Shown here: one piece after another, positions 16,941-26,247 of the stretch
How positions within the stretch are numbered: position 1 is the first letter of the stretch
Layout of the letters: the number at the start of each line of letters is the position of its first letter
NCBI RefSeq assembly: GCF_002920535.1
Contig: NZ_PQSS01000006.1
Span: 124,001-188,000 of the forward strand
DNA length: 64,000 nucleotides
Reading direction: 5' to 3'
Source of the DNA: Streptomyces sp. Ru71
GTDB taxonomy: Bacteria > Actinomycetota > Actinomycetes > Streptomycetales > Streptomycetaceae
Translations under genes and position numbers: made by a program
Notes under the pieces: generated by a model
Databases searched by the model: none
Seen by the model: the letters and a program-made list of their open reading frames with translations, nothing else
What the model was told of the DNA's origin: nothing

Positions 16941-18506
16941 TCATGCGCCGAGGACGGCCATCGCGGCGTTGTGGCCGGGGATGCCGCTCACGCCCCCGCC
17001 GCGGACGGCGCCGGCCCCGCACAGCAGCACGTTGGGGTGCGGCGTCTCCACACCCCACAGTCCCGTCGCCTCGGTCGCGTAGGGGAAGACCAGCGAGCGG
17101 TGGAAGATGTTGCCGCCCGGCAGCCGCAGCTCGCCCTCCAGGTCGAGGGGTGTCTTGGCCTCGATGCACGGGCGGCCGTCCGCGTCGAGCGCGAGGCAGT
17201 CGGCGATGGGCTCGTCGAGGACGGAGTCGAGTTCGGCCAGTGCGGCCTTGGTCAGCGCCTCCCGGGCCGCGCGGTTGTCGTCGGCGAACAGCCTGGCCGG
17301 TGTGTGCAGCCCGAACATCGTCAGGGTGTGGCAGCCCTGGGAGGCCAGCTCGGGCCCGAGGATCGTCGGGTCGGTCAGCGAGTGGCAGTAGATCTCCGAG
17401 GGCGGCGCGGAGGGGAGCCGGCCGGCGGCGGCCTCCTGGTAGGCGCGCGCCAGCTGGTCGTAGCTCTCGGAGATGTGGAACGTGCCCGCGAAGGCGTCCT
17501 CGGGGTCGACGGCGGTGTCCCGCAGCCGCGGCAGGCGGCGCAGCAGCATGTTGACCTTGAGCTGGGCGCCCTCGGCGGGTTCGGCGACGGTGTCCCCGAG
17601 CATCGCGGCCAGGGCCTCGGGTGAGGCGTTGACCAGCACCTTGCGGGCGCCGACGGTGGCCTCGCCAAACCCGTCGTCGTACGTGACCGAGCCGAGCCGC
17701 TCGTCGGGCTCGATACGGACGACCTCGTGTCCGGTGACGAGCTCGGCGCCCGCTTCCCGCGCCACCCGGGCCAGCTCCCCGGTGAGGGCGCCCATGCCGC
17801 CGACGGGCACGTCCCAGTCGCCCGTGCCGCCGCCGATGACGTGGTAGAGGAAGCAGGCGTTCTGGGCCAGCCCGGGGTCGTGGGCGTCGCTGAACGTGCC
17901 GATGAGGCCGTCGGTGAGCACGACACCGCGGACGACGTCGTCCTGGAAGCGGTCCTCGATGGCCACCCCCAGCGGCTCCTCGAACAGCGTCCGCCAGGCG
18001 GCGTCGTCACCGATGCGGGCCCGCAGGTCCTCGCGGCTCGGGAGCGGTTCGGTGAGCGTGGGGAACACCCGCTGGGCGACCCGCGCGGTCATGCCGTAGA
18101 AGTCCCGCCAGGCGGCGTACTCGGCGTCGGAGCCGGTGAACCGCCGGAAGGCCTCCCGGGTGCGCTCCTCGCCGCCGCCGACCAGCAGGCCCGTGGCGCG
18201 GCCCTCGCGGACGGCCGGGGTGTAGGAGGAGATGGACCGCTTGCGCACCTGGAAGCGCAGCCCCAGATCGTCCACGATCTTCGCCGGCAGCAGGGACACG
18301 AGGTAGGAGTAGCGCGACAGGCGCGCGTCCAGGCCGGCGAAGGCCCGGGTCGACACCGCCGCACCCCCGGTGGTGCCGAGCCGTTCGAGCAGAAGGACGG
18401 AGCGTCCGGCGCGCGCCAGGTAGGAGGCGGCGACCAGGCCGTTGTGGCCACCTCCGACGATCACGACGTCGTAGATGTCCCGGGAGATCGAGGGGTTGCG
18501 AGGCAT
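16941..18506 (-). CDS. FAD-dependent phytoene desaturase-like oxidoreductase
   Basis: 521 residues from the ATG at 18506; a GTG five codons upstream is the alternative. The N-terminal Rossmann fingerprint is VVIVGGGHNGLVAASYLARAG followed by LLLERLGTTGGAA, the dinucleotide-binding motif of the phytoene desaturase/amine oxidase superfamily. The C-terminus has the second FAD motif around VLLCGAGAVRGGGVSG. These NAD(P)/FAD-dependent proteins are often labelled carotenoid desaturases, but most Streptomyces members outside crt clusters have no known substrate. No carotenoid genes lie nearby, so a carotenoid role is not supported by context. Confidence 0.85.
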   Translation of the reverse strand: MPRNPSISRDIYDVVIVGGGHNGLVAASYLARAGRSVLLLERLGTTGGAAVSTRAFAGLDARLSRYSYLVSLLPAKIVDDLGLRFQVRKRSISSYTPAVREGRATGLLVGGGEERTREAFRRFTGSDAEYAAWRDFYGMTARVAQRVFPTLTEPLPSREDLRARIGDDAAWRTLFEEPLGVAIEDRFQDDVVRGVVLTDGLIGTFSDAHDPGLAQNACFLYHVIGGGTGDWDVPVGGMGALTGELARVAREAGAELVTGHEVVRIEPDERLGSVTYDDGFGEATVGARKVLVNASPEALAAMLGDTVAEPAEGAQLKVNMLLRRLPRLRDTAVDPEDAFAGTFHISESYDQLARAYQEAAAGRLPSAPPSEIYCHSLTDPTILGPELASQGCHTLTMFGLHTPARLFADDNRAAREALTKAALAELDSVLDEPIADCLALDADGRPCIEAKTPLDLEGELRLPGGNIFHRSLVFPYATEATGLWGVETPHPNVLLCGAGAVRGGGVSGIPGHNAAMAVLGA

Positions 18507-18575
18507 GTCCCTTGCTAACACGCCGCGGAGAGCGGCAACAAGGCCGCGGAGCGGCGACAGGAGCGGGCATCGGCG

Positions 18576-19565
18576 TCACCCCAGGGCGATCTCCTCGCCG
18601 ATCGACTGATCGCGGGCGGCGGCGACGACCAGGGCCGCGGCCGCGGCGTCCTGCACCGCGACGCCGACCGATTTGTAGAGGGTGATCTGGTCGGGCGAGG
18701 TGCGTCCCGGTCTGCTGCCGGCGACGAGTTCGCCCAGCTCTGCGTGCACGTGCTCGGCTGTGATGAGGCCGTCGCGGATCGGCACCAGCAGGTCGTTGCT
18801 GCCCGCCGGGAAGGGCGCCAGCGCGGCCCGCCGCGATTCGACGCACACCAGAGCCTCGGCGACCGTGGCGTCGTCGACCTCGCGGCCGGCCGGGTTGTAG
18901 CCGACCGACGTGATGTGCACCCCGGGTGTCAGCCAGGGGCGGCGGATCACGGGGTGGAGGGCGTGGGTGGTCGCGGCGGCGATGTCCGCGCCGTCGAGCG
19001 CATCGGCGTAGCCGGATGCCGCACGGACCTCGGCCTCCAGCACGGACGACAGCTCCTCGGCCAGCGCGGCCGCTTTCGCCGGGTCCCGGCCGGCCACCCG
19101 GATCTGCCGGACGGGACGGACCCGGCAGATCGCGCGGGCGTGGGACCGGGCCTGCACCCCGGTGCCCAGGATCGCCAGCACCGCTGCGTCCTCGCGGGCC
19201 AGCAGCCGTACCGAGAGCGCCGAGCAGGCGGCGGTGCGTGCCGCGGTGATGACCGTGCCGTCCAGCAGCGCCACGGGCTCGCCGGTGTCCGGATCGAACA
19301 CCACGATGAGGGCCTGGTGGGTCGGCAGCCGGGTGCCGGCATTGTGTGGGAAGAGGGAGACCAGCTTGCTCATGAGCACCCCGGCCGACGGGACGAAGCC
19401 GGGCATCGCCGCCAGGAACCCCTCACGCTCGCGCACCAGCGCGGCGACGCGGTCAGGGGCCGAGGCGTGGCCCGCGCTGAGGTCCGCCATCGCCGGGGCC
19501 AGCGCGTCGATCAGCGCGTCCATGTCGAGCAGGGCCTCGACGTGCGAGCGCCCCAGTACGAGCAT
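18576..19565 (-). CDS. Ornithine cyclodeaminase/mu-crystallin family protein
   Basis: 329 residues from the ATG at 19565, fixed by a perfect AGGAGG 8 bases upstream; the upstream GTG at 19574 overlaps that ribosome site. The family signature is clear: SKLVSLFPHNAGTRLPTHQALIVVFD, the NAD-binding stretch LAILGTGVQARSHA (about 125-140), and the C-terminal TLYKSVGVAVQD. Members include ornithine cyclodeaminase, L-alanine dehydrogenase and delta1-pyrroline-2-carboxylate or ketimine reductases, and the exact reaction cannot be read from sequence alone. The next gene on this strand begins 69 bases after its stop, so co-transcription with the oxidoreductase is possible. Confidence 0.9.
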   Translation of the reverse strand: MLVLGRSHVEALLDMDALIDALAPAMADLSAGHASAPDRVAALVREREGFLAAMPGFVPSAGVLMSKLVSLFPHNAGTRLPTHQALIVVFDPDTGEPVALLDGTVITAARTAACSALSVRLLAREDAAVLAILGTGVQARSHARAICRVRPVRQIRVAGRDPAKAAALAEELSSVLEAEVRAASGYADALDGADIAAATTHALHPVIRRPWLTPGVHITSVGYNPAGREVDDATVAEALVCVESRRAALAPFPAGSNDLLVPIRDGLITAEHVHAELGELVAGSRPGRTSPDQITLYKSVGVAVQDAAAAALVVAAARDQSIGEEIALG

Positions 19566-19703
19566 GTGCGCCACCTCCTGATGCCCTGCCGGCCCAAGCC
19601 ACTCGGTCGAAGCGTCGACCGGGGGCCGCCGGCCCCTGGCGGTGACACGCCGCCCTCCTGACCACTTTCATCCGTACACGCGGGCCGCCCGGACCGCTTT
19701 CGG

Positions 19704-20522
19704 TCAGCGTGCGCCGGGGAACAGGCCGTTGAGCTCCGGGAAGGGCAGGGCACCGGTGAGCGGCTGGTAGTCGCCGGTGTCGTACAGCTGCCGCGCCGCG
19801 TGGCGGGCGGCGGTGTAGGCGGTCTGGGCGACGCCCGAGCCGAGGCTGACGCGGGCGACGCCGAGGGCGCCCAGCTCGGCGACGGCGGGTGCTCCGGGGC
19901 CGGCCATGACGTTCAGCGGTACGTCGATGCCCGCGGCCAGTTCCGCGAGGGTGGCGGTGTCGGTGACGCCGGGGACGAAGATGCCGTCGGCGCCGGCCTC
20001 CACGTACCCGCGCGCCCGCTCCAGGGTGTCCTTCAGCCGGGTGGCGGGGTCGCCGAGTCCGAAGAGGTAGGTGTCGGTGCGGGCGTTGAGGAAGAGGGGC
20101 ACGCCCGCGCGGTCCGCCGCGGCCCGGGCCGCCGTCAGCCGTGCCGCGAGGTCGGCCGGAGGCCGGGTGCCGTCCTCGATGTTGACGCCCACGGCGCCCG
20201 CTTCCAGCACCCGGGTCACGGTCCGGGCGACGCCGGACGCATCCTGCGCGTACCCGCCCTCGATGTCGGCGGTGACCGGTACGCCGACCACCGCGACGAT
20301 CCGGGCGATCAGGTCCACCACCTCGTCGGCGGAGAGGGTCTCCCCGTCCGGCCGGCCGAGCGACCAGGCCGTCCCGGCGCTGGTGGTGGCGATGGCGGGT
20401 GCCCCCGCGGCCTCGATGACACGGGCGCTGGCCACGTCCCAGGCGTTGGCGAGCGCGAGCGGGCGTGCGGGGTCGTGCAGGGAGCGGAAGAGGAGGGCTT
20501 TGTCGATGTGCGCTGTGGTCAT
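19704..20522 (-). CDS. Isocitrate lyase/PEP mutase family protein
   Basis: 272 residues from the ATG at 20522; longer in-frame versions add unconserved sequence. It is a TIM-barrel protein with LANAWDVASARVIEAAG, ATTSAGTAWSLG, the metal/substrate motif VTADIEGGY, GVNIEDG and LFLNARTD. These match the PEP mutase/2-methylisocitrate lyase superfamily, in which the DIEGGY-type aspartates bind Mg2+. Related proteins are oxaloacetate hydrolases or carboxyphosphonoenolpyruvate mutases. No phosphonate genes lie nearby, so C-P bond formation is unlikely. It is divergent from the DUF6585-like gene across 163 bases. Confidence 0.88.
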   Translation of the reverse strand: MTTAHIDKALLFRSLHDPARPLALANAWDVASARVIEAAGAPAIATTSAGTAWSLGRPDGETLSADEVVDLIARIVAVVGVPVTADIEGGYAQDASGVARTVTRVLEAGAVGVNIEDGTRPPADLAARLTAARAAADRAGVPLFLNARTDTYLFGLGDPATRLKDTLERARGYVEAGADGIFVPGVTDTATLAELAAGIDVPLNVMAGPGAPAVAELGALGVARVSLGSGVAQTAYTAARHAARQLYDTGDYQPLTGALPFPELNGLFPGAR

Positions 20523-20685
20523 GCGGTCAGCCAACCAACGCGTCCCGCCTCCTGTCCGGCGAGAATCCGACACCATCGTCTTCCGGCTCCGTGACCGCCG
20601 AGAGGCCCCCGGCGCGTACCGGCGCCGGACCCGGCCGCACAATGGTCGCCGGTTTTCTCAATCAGCACGGCAAGGAGCACGGCTC

Positions 20686-21441
20686 ATGGCAAGATCCACC
20701 GCTCAGCAGGACCCTGGACGGACAGCGGCCCATCAGGAGCCGCCTCCCGGGACCGAAGGGCTCGGACAGCTGTGGGAGACGTTCCTGCCGCAGCGTGCGG
20801 GCACCGTGCGGCTGGCCACGCTCCTGCTCATGGGAACCGTGTCGTTGATCCTTCCTCCTTTGGGCGCCTACTTCTTCTGGCTCGCCGCCCAGACGCCCAA
20901 TCTCTCGCGCAGGCAGGCTGCCCGCCGACTGCACCTCTTCGAGCACGGCCTGGCCGAGGTGGGCAGGAACGGCGAGGTCTCCGTCTTCCGCTGGGACTCG
21001 ATGACCGTGCTGCAGGAGATCACCGAGCGGTACGCCAACGGCGTCTACGTCGGGACCACCTACGTCTACACGCTCTACCGGGAGGACGGTACGACGCTCA
21101 AGGTGACCGGCTTCTACGCCCAGCCCGAGCGCTGGGGCCCGGCCATCCAGCAGGAGATCACCCGGGCCCAGCTGCCCGGGCTGCTCGCCGGGCTGGAGCG
21201 GGGCGGCACCCTGGCCTACGGGGAGCTCTCGGTGAACCTGGGCGGCGTGGCCACGCCGAAGGGCAGCCTGACCTGGCCGGAGGTCGATAGCGCCGAGCTC
21301 TCGCAGGGAGTACTGGTGTTGCGCAGGGCCGGCAAGAAGCTGCCCTGGGCGAGGATTCCGGTGAAGAAGATCCCTAACCTCTGCCTCTTCCTCGCCCTGG
21401 TCGACCGGCTCCGCCACGGTGGCCCGCGCCAGGGGTTCTGA
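20686..21441 (+). CDS. DUF6585-like membrane-anchored protein
   Basis: 251 residues. The ATG at 20686 is preceded by AAGGAG at 8 bases. A short N-terminal cytoplasmic part is followed by a hydrophobic segment (LATLLLMGTVSLILPPLGAY, about 45-65), and then a mainly beta C-terminal region with HLFEHGLAEV, FRWDSMTVLQEITERY and VGTTYVYTLYRED. The last half looks like two PH-like repeats: one with YTLYREDGTTLKVTGFY, one with GVLVLRRAGKKLPWARIPVKKIPN. I recognise the pattern of Streptomyces DUF6585 proteins; no function is known. Confidence 0.65.
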   Translation: MARSTAQQDPGRTAAHQEPPPGTEGLGQLWETFLPQRAGTVRLATLLLMGTVSLILPPLGAYFFWLAAQTPNLSRRQAARRLHLFEHGLAEVGRNGEVSVFRWDSMTVLQEITERYANGVYVGTTYVYTLYREDGTTLKVTGFYAQPERWGPAIQQEITRAQLPGLLAGLERGGTLAYGELSVNLGGVATPKGSLTWPEVDSAELSQGVLVLRRAGKKLPWARIPVKKIPNLCLFLALVDRLRHGGPRQGF

Positions 21442-21482
21442 CCGCCCCCTGCCCCCCGGAACACGTGCGGCGACGCCCGGGG

Positions 21483-22856
21483 CTACTTCGGCGTCGTGTC
21501 GCGGATCGATGGGATCGCCGTCCGCAGGGGAAGTCCTGACGGCGGCTGCGCGGCACCCTCGTCCACCGGTAACGGAACGGGCTCTTCCACTTCCCGTCGC
21601 CGTGTGCCGGGACGCGGAAGAGCCCGTGCCCGGGGCTCGCGTGCCCGGCGCAGCCCCAGGTGCAGGGCCGGTATCAGGACGCAGGTGACCGCGGCGCTCT
21701 GCCACAGCAGTGCGTCGAGCCGGCCGGCCGCGAGGTACGCGCCCGCCGCGACCGCTGCCAGCGCGCACACCCCGCGGTCCACGATGCTCTCCACGGACAG
21801 CAGCGTGGCGCGCGGCGCGTTCGCCGGGACGGCGTCGTTGACGAGCTTGCGCTGCACGGGGTAGACGAACCCGGTGATCGCGGCGAACGCGCACAGCAGC
21901 GCCGGCACGAGCCAGGGCCCGCCGAGGGTGGTCGCCGCGAGGGCCACGGCGAGCGCCACACTCAGCAGGGACACCCACTGGACCGGCGACAGCCGGCGGC
22001 TCAGCCACTGCGGACGTGCCGAGGCCACCGCTTCGGCCACCGTCATGGCCGCGAGCACGGTGCCGTGGGTGCTCTCCCCGATCCCGTGGGCCAGCAGCAC
22101 CGGTTGGAAGAGGTTCACCTGACAGATGCGTGCCAGGGTGAACACGGCCACGCCCTGCGCCATGAGCAGGGGCAGCCAGGGTGAGACGCGCAGGGCTCGC
22201 AGGGCGGCACCCGTGTCGCGCAGGAGGGTCCCGCCGCGCCGCCCGGTGTGCGCCGGGCACGGGCCGAGGCGGGGCAGCGCCAGGGCGCAGAGCAGCGACC
22301 CGGCGGCGCCGGCCGCGCTGAGCACGTACGGGGCCGGCTCGGCCAGCGCCATCAGCGGGCCGACGAGCGGCCAGCAGACGACCTTGGCGGCCAGCCCGAG
22401 GGACCGTGCCTGGCCCTCGGCGCGCAGATAGTGGGCGTCCGCCCCCTCGGCACGCAGAGCGTCGTACAGATAGGCGCTCGCCGCGCCCGACGCGAGCGAG
22501 CGCCCGGCCGCGATGGCGAGGAAGTGCACCAGGAAACCGGTGTAGGACGGGGCCAGGACCGGTGCCAGGTTCGCGGCCGTCATCACGATCGCGCCCACAC
22601 TCAGGCAGTTGCGGGCGCCGATGCGGTCGGCGACGACACCGGTCGGTATCTCGAACAGGCAGAAGGCGATGTAGTAGATGCTCTGGATGCCGAAGATCTG
22701 GCCGTCGGACAGACCCGCGTCGCGCTGGTAGGCGTAGAAGACGGGCATCCACCACAGCAGGTTGAACAGCAGCTGGAAGCCGTTGTTCAGGCGGATGACG
22801 CGGCGGGCCACCGGGGAGGCGACCGGCTCGGCGCGACGGTGTGAGCGTGCGGGCAT
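21483..22856 (-). CDS. MFS transporter, third gene of ATP-grasp operon
   Basis: 457 residues from the ATG at 22856, 8 bases after the upstream stop at 22865. About 12 hydrophobic segments are visible. The A-loop region between TM2 and TM3 reads FEIPTGVVADRIGARNC, typical of MFS drug or metabolite exporters. Its tail is long and rich in Pro, Arg and Glu. Tight coupling to the two biosynthetic-looking genes upstream suggests it exports their product or confers self-resistance. A GTG at 22925 would overlap the upstream gene by 61 bases and is less likely. Confidence 0.85.
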   Translation of the reverse strand: MPARSHRRAEPVASPVARRVIRLNNGFQLLFNLLWWMPVFYAYQRDAGLSDGQIFGIQSIYYIAFCLFEIPTGVVADRIGARNCLSVGAIVMTAANLAPVLAPSYTGFLVHFLAIAAGRSLASGAASAYLYDALRAEGADAHYLRAEGQARSLGLAAKVVCWPLVGPLMALAEPAPYVLSAAGAAGSLLCALALPRLGPCPAHTGRRGGTLLRDTGAALRALRVSPWLPLLMAQGVAVFTLARICQVNLFQPVLLAHGIGESTHGTVLAAMTVAEAVASARPQWLSRRLSPVQWVSLLSVALAVALAATTLGGPWLVPALLCAFAAITGFVYPVQRKLVNDAVPANAPRATLLSVESIVDRGVCALAAVAAGAYLAAGRLDALLWQSAAVTCVLIPALHLGLRRAREPRARALPRPGTRRREVEEPVPLPVDEGAAQPPSGLPLRTAIPSIRDTTPK

Positions 22857-22864
22857 ACGGCCGC

Positions 22865-24877
22865 TCACCGGGCGTAGGGGCGGATCTGGACCAGGTGGAA
22901 GACCCCTTGGTCCGTCATCAGCCACTCGATGTCCAGCGCGTCGTCGGGGTCGTTCGCGCTGAAGTGGGACTGCAGCAGGCGTCCGGCGAGGGCCAGCCGG
23001 GCCAGGGCGGCACGGGTGCCCGGTGGCAGGTCCTGGCCCGCGGAGCCGACGTCGAGCGTGCGCCCGCCTCCCTCGACGGTGTTGTACAGGTACTGCGCGG
23101 GGAGCACCGTGCCGTCCACCACCCGCTCCGGCGAACCGGGCGTGCAGTTCACGTACACGTTGCGGAAGTCCTCACGCCGGGTCGGGTTGCAGGTCACCAG
23201 CACGCCCCCGAGGCTCGCCGGCACGTACTCCTGGACGATCACGCCCATGTAGGTGTCGTCCAGGCAGATGCCGACCTGGTGCCGCAGGCGCACACTGCGC
23301 GGCGACAGGAGCGACGCCCACACCTGCCGTACGGCGTCCATGAGCTGCCGCGCTCCGCGTACCGTGGTCACCGAGTCGTAGATCCCGGCGGCGGAGAAGC
23401 CCGGCAGGTCCTCGGCGTTGGAGGAGGAGCGCACCACCATGCGGCGCCCGTCCGCCAGCAGCCTCGGCACCGACGACGTGATGGCCCGGGCCACCTCCTC
23501 GGGCACGGGCGTGCTGCGCACCAGGTGCTGGAGGTTCAGGCACAGCGGGTCCATGATGTCGAACGCCTCAAGTTCCAGGGCCATCTTCAGCTTGCCGATG
23601 CCCTGCTGGAGGGCGGGCGAGGAGGTGAGGAACAGGTGGTGCAGGCGGAACGGCAGCGCCACGCCTTCGGGGGCGCGGACGGTCCATGCGACGTACCGGG
23701 CCGCGGCGGCTCGCAGCCGCTCCCGTGAGGCGTCCTGCTCGCCCAGCCGAGCGCTCAGATGGCCGAGGAGGTCGCGGCGCGGCGGGCGCGGGCGGGCGTG
23801 GAACACCGACAGGTCGGCGGTGCGGCTGTCCAGGACGTGGTGGAGTTCTCCGAGGTTGGCCGCCTTGGTGCCGTAACTGTCGCGGTCGGTGCGCCGCAGC
23901 CGGTGCAGGGCGAGGACGGGGGCCTCCTCCAGTAGGGGCGTCTCGATGCGGATGCGCTGCTGGTGCCAGGCGGGCCGCTTCAGGTCCGGTGCGGCGGACA
24001 GCGGCTCCAGGGTGACGGTGTCCTCGCTCACCCGGTAGCGCACCCAGGCTCCGTCCAGGCCGTCGCGCCGCACGAGGGTGTCGAGGTCGCGGACGATCGC
24101 GTTCGGGATGCCCCACCCCGAGGCCAGCACATTGGTGTGCGAGAGCGGTGTGACCGGGGCGGTGTTGATGAAGCCGGCGACCCTCGGCACGTCGTCGGGC
24201 AGGTGGGGCATCGCGACGATGTCCGACCAGCCGAGTTCCGCGGCGGCGGCCTCGTACTCGGCCGGGGTGCGGAAGTGACGCAGGCGGCCCTCGGCCTCTC
24301 CGGGATTCAGGCAGGTGCGCGTGCGGTCGCCGAACAGTTCGTGGCTGAGGATGCGCGGGACCACCGCCTCGCTGATCGGGGCCAGTTCCGTTTCCTGACC
24401 GTGGTTGGCGGGCTTCAGCAGGAGCGGGAGCCGGCCGTCCACCCGGCCGCGCACATAGAGGTAGAACTCCTCCAGCAGCGCGCCGTGCATGGTGTCCGCC
24501 TCGGTCGTCTCCAGCACCAGGAAGGGGCTCTCGGAGCCGTCCGCCGCCCGGTCGGTGTGCAGGGACAGCACACCCAGCAGGAACCGGCGTTCCGGGTCCG
24601 TGTACACGGAGGCGTTGAACGCGTCCAGTCGGGCGTCGAGTTCGTCCATGCTCATGCCGAGGACGCGGGTGGCGATGTAGTCGACGTGGAAGGGGTGGGC
24701 CTGGGTGTCGAGCAGGTGCCAGGTGCACTCCTGCCGGTCGACCACGACCTTCAGGTAGGGGTGCCCGGCGAGCACCCCGGACAGGGTGCGGAACAGCGGC
24801 AGCGACAGGTTGGCGCCGACGACGGTGCGGTCCTCGCCGGCCCCTGCTGTGCCGGTCCGGTCGAGTGCGGAGGTCAT
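22865..24877 (-). CDS. PEP-synthase-like dikinase: His domain before PPDK-type ATP-grasp, no PEP domain
   Basis: 670 residues. The ATG at 24877 overlaps the upstream stop (ATGA), with AAGGAG about 9 bases before it. Residues 1-210 have no recognised domain. Residues about 225-265 read LPDDVPRVAGFINT..TPLSHTNVLASGWGIPNA, resembling the phosphohistidine swivel domain of PEP-utilising enzymes, with His247 as the likely phosphorylated residue. Residues about 335-670 are a PPDK N-terminal ATP-binding domain: GTKAANLGEL, VVRSSSNAEDLPGFSAAG with Arg483, VQEYVPASLGGVLVTCNP, DIEWLMTD..LVQIRPYAR. The PEP/pyruvate TIM barrel is absent and the order is His then ATP, as in glucan water dikinases rather than PEP synthase. 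It may phosphorylate a metabolite; the substrate is unknown. Confidence 0.82.
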   Translation of the reverse strand: MTSALDRTGTAGAGEDRTVVGANLSLPLFRTLSGVLAGHPYLKVVVDRQECTWHLLDTQAHPFHVDYIATRVLGMSMDELDARLDAFNASVYTDPERRFLLGVLSLHTDRAADGSESPFLVLETTEADTMHGALLEEFYLYVRGRVDGRLPLLLKPANHGQETELAPISEAVVPRILSHELFGDRTRTCLNPGEAEGRLRHFRTPAEYEAAAAELGWSDIVAMPHLPDDVPRVAGFINTAPVTPLSHTNVLASGWGIPNAIVRDLDTLVRRDGLDGAWVRYRVSEDTVTLEPLSAAPDLKRPAWHQQRIRIETPLLEEAPVLALHRLRRTDRDSYGTKAANLGELHHVLDSRTADLSVFHARPRPPRRDLLGHLSARLGEQDASRERLRAAAARYVAWTVRAPEGVALPFRLHHLFLTSSPALQQGIGKLKMALELEAFDIMDPLCLNLQHLVRSTPVPEEVARAITSSVPRLLADGRRMVVRSSSNAEDLPGFSAAGIYDSVTTVRGARQLMDAVRQVWASLLSPRSVRLRHQVGICLDDTYMGVIVQEYVPASLGGVLVTCNPTRREDFRNVYVNCTPGSPERVVDGTVLPAQYLYNTVEGGGRTLDVGSAGQDLPPGTRAALARLALAGRLLQSHFSANDPDDALDIEWLMTDQGVFHLVQIRPYAR

Positions 24878-26247
24878 GCCCGCGCTCCTTCCGCGCAGTG
24901 CACGGGCAGGATGTCCGGCAGGGCGTCCACGAGGGCGGTGAAGTCCCGGACGACGGTCTGCGGCCGGTCCGCGTGCAGCAGGCACAGCGCTGCCATGGTG
25001 TTGGCGCCCGCGGCCGGATCGTAGACGGGGACGGGGGTGCCGTCCGGCAGCGAGCTCTCCCCCACGACGGACAGGGTGCTGCCGGCACTGACCGGGGCGG
25101 AACGCACCACCGAGGCGGAGTCCCACAGGTGCCGGTGCCGCCACGGCTCGCCCGCGCCGTCCACGGCGAGCACCACCAGTGATCCCGCCGCGCCCTTGGC
25201 GTCCTCGGGCGTGAGCGTCCTGGTCGGCCAGTCGGGCGAGCCGCCGAGCAGCTGGTCGGTGAACAGGGCGATCAGGTCGAGCCCGAAGGTCTCCTCGATC
25301 TGCGGCACGGTCATCGCGCCGCCGAAGCGCGCCGCCGTCTCGATCACCCACATACGGCCGCGCGCGCCCAGCTTGATCTCGGTATGGGTGCCGCAGTTCT
25401 CCAGGCCGAGCGCCTCGACCGCCTGCCGGGCCAGTTCCACGATCCTGGCCTGGGCCTCGCCGGTGACCGCGGCCGGGGTGATGCCGGCGCGCTCGGTGAA
25501 CGGCGCCACGGTCGGCATCCGGCCGCTGACGCACACCGGCCGGAAGACGCCCTCGACGACCACGCCCTCGACGCTGACGTAGTCGCCCCAGCCCGGCCCC
25601 TCGAACCAGTCCTCGGCGCGGCCGCTGACGATCTCCTCCACGATGAAGTCCTCGCCGGCACCCGCGACATGGAGCTCGGCGTATCCCAGGCGGGCCGACT
25701 CCGTCATCACCGCGTACGAACGGGCCCAGGCCGCGGGGGCGTCCGCGGGCTGTCCGATGATCTGGTGCGCGGTCGATCCGGCGCTCCAGGCCGCCTTCAG
25801 CAGCAGCGGGCACCGTAACTCCTGGGTGGCCGCGGCCAGTTGCTCCGCCGTCGCGACGGCCCGGAACCGGGGCTGGGGTATGCCCTGGCGCTCCCAGGCG
25901 CCGCGCATGAGGCGCTTGTCCCGGGCGAGGGCCGCAGCGGGACCGGCGCCCCGCAGCCCCAGCCGGCGCGAGGCCTCGGCGACCGCGACCACCGCGTACT
26001 CGGAGAAGGTGACCACCGCGTCCGCGCCGACCTCTCGGGCACGGGAGGCGATGAGTTCGACCAGGTCGCCCTCGTCGGCGGCCCCGCGTGCGACGACCGA
26101 GGCACACAGCCCCCGCACGCCCGCCGCACGGTCGGCCGGCAGTTCGCTGAGTGCCAGCAGGTGCACCTCGGACCTCGCGGCCACCCTGGGCAGGGCGTAC
26201 CCGATCGGGGGCCCGCCCTTGGCATGCACGTACAGCACCTTCGCCAC
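24874..26247 (-). CDS. ATP-grasp carboxylate-amine ligase-like protein
   Basis: 457 residues from a GTG at 26247, with AAGGAG about 10 bases and GGAG 4 bases upstream. Longer in-frame ATG starts run back through unconserved sequence and the divergent promoter. The N-terminal Rossmann-like part is VAKVLYVHAKGGPPIGYALP. The ATP-grasp core follows (about 110-320): RDKRLMRGAWERQGIPQP, PLLLKAAWSAGST, FIVEEIVSGR, and the metal-ligand stretch CGTHTEIKL..MWVIETAARFGG. This layout is that of L-amino-acid ligases (BacD-like) and similar enzymes joining a carboxylate to an amine through an acyl phosphate. It is the first gene of the three-gene operon. Whether it makes a dipeptide or another amide is not readable. 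Confidence 0.88.
   Translation of the reverse strand: MAKVLYVHAKGGPPIGYALPRVAARSEVHLLALSELPADRAAGVRGLCASVVARGAADEGDLVELIASRAREVGADAVVTFSEYAVVAVAEASRRLGLRGAGPAAALARDKRLMRGAWERQGIPQPRFRAVATAEQLAAATQELRCPLLLKAAWSAGSTAHQIIGQPADAPAAWARSYAVMTESARLGYAELHVAGAGEDFIVEEIVSGRAEDWFEGPGWGDYVSVEGVVVEGVFRPVCVSGRMPTVAPFTERAGITPAAVTGEAQARIVELARQAVEALGLENCGTHTEIKLGARGRMWVIETAARFGGAMTVPQIEETFGLDLIALFTDQLLGGSPDWPTRTLTPEDAKGAAGSLVVLAVDGAGEPWRHRHLWDSASVVRSAPVSAGSTLSVVGESSLPDGTPVPVYDPAAGANTMAALCLLHADRPQTVVRDFTALVDALPDILPVHCAEGARA

Noticed and set aside
16941..18506. Carotenoid cluster
   Set aside because: Only a phytoene-desaturase-like gene is present; no crtE, crtB or cyclase, and such oxidoreductases are common with other substrates.
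19704..20522. Phosphonate biosynthesis indicated by a PEP-mutase family gene
   Set aside because: No phosphonopyruvate decarboxylase or other phosphonate gene nearby; the wider isocitrate lyase/PEP mutase superfamily is mostly catabolic.
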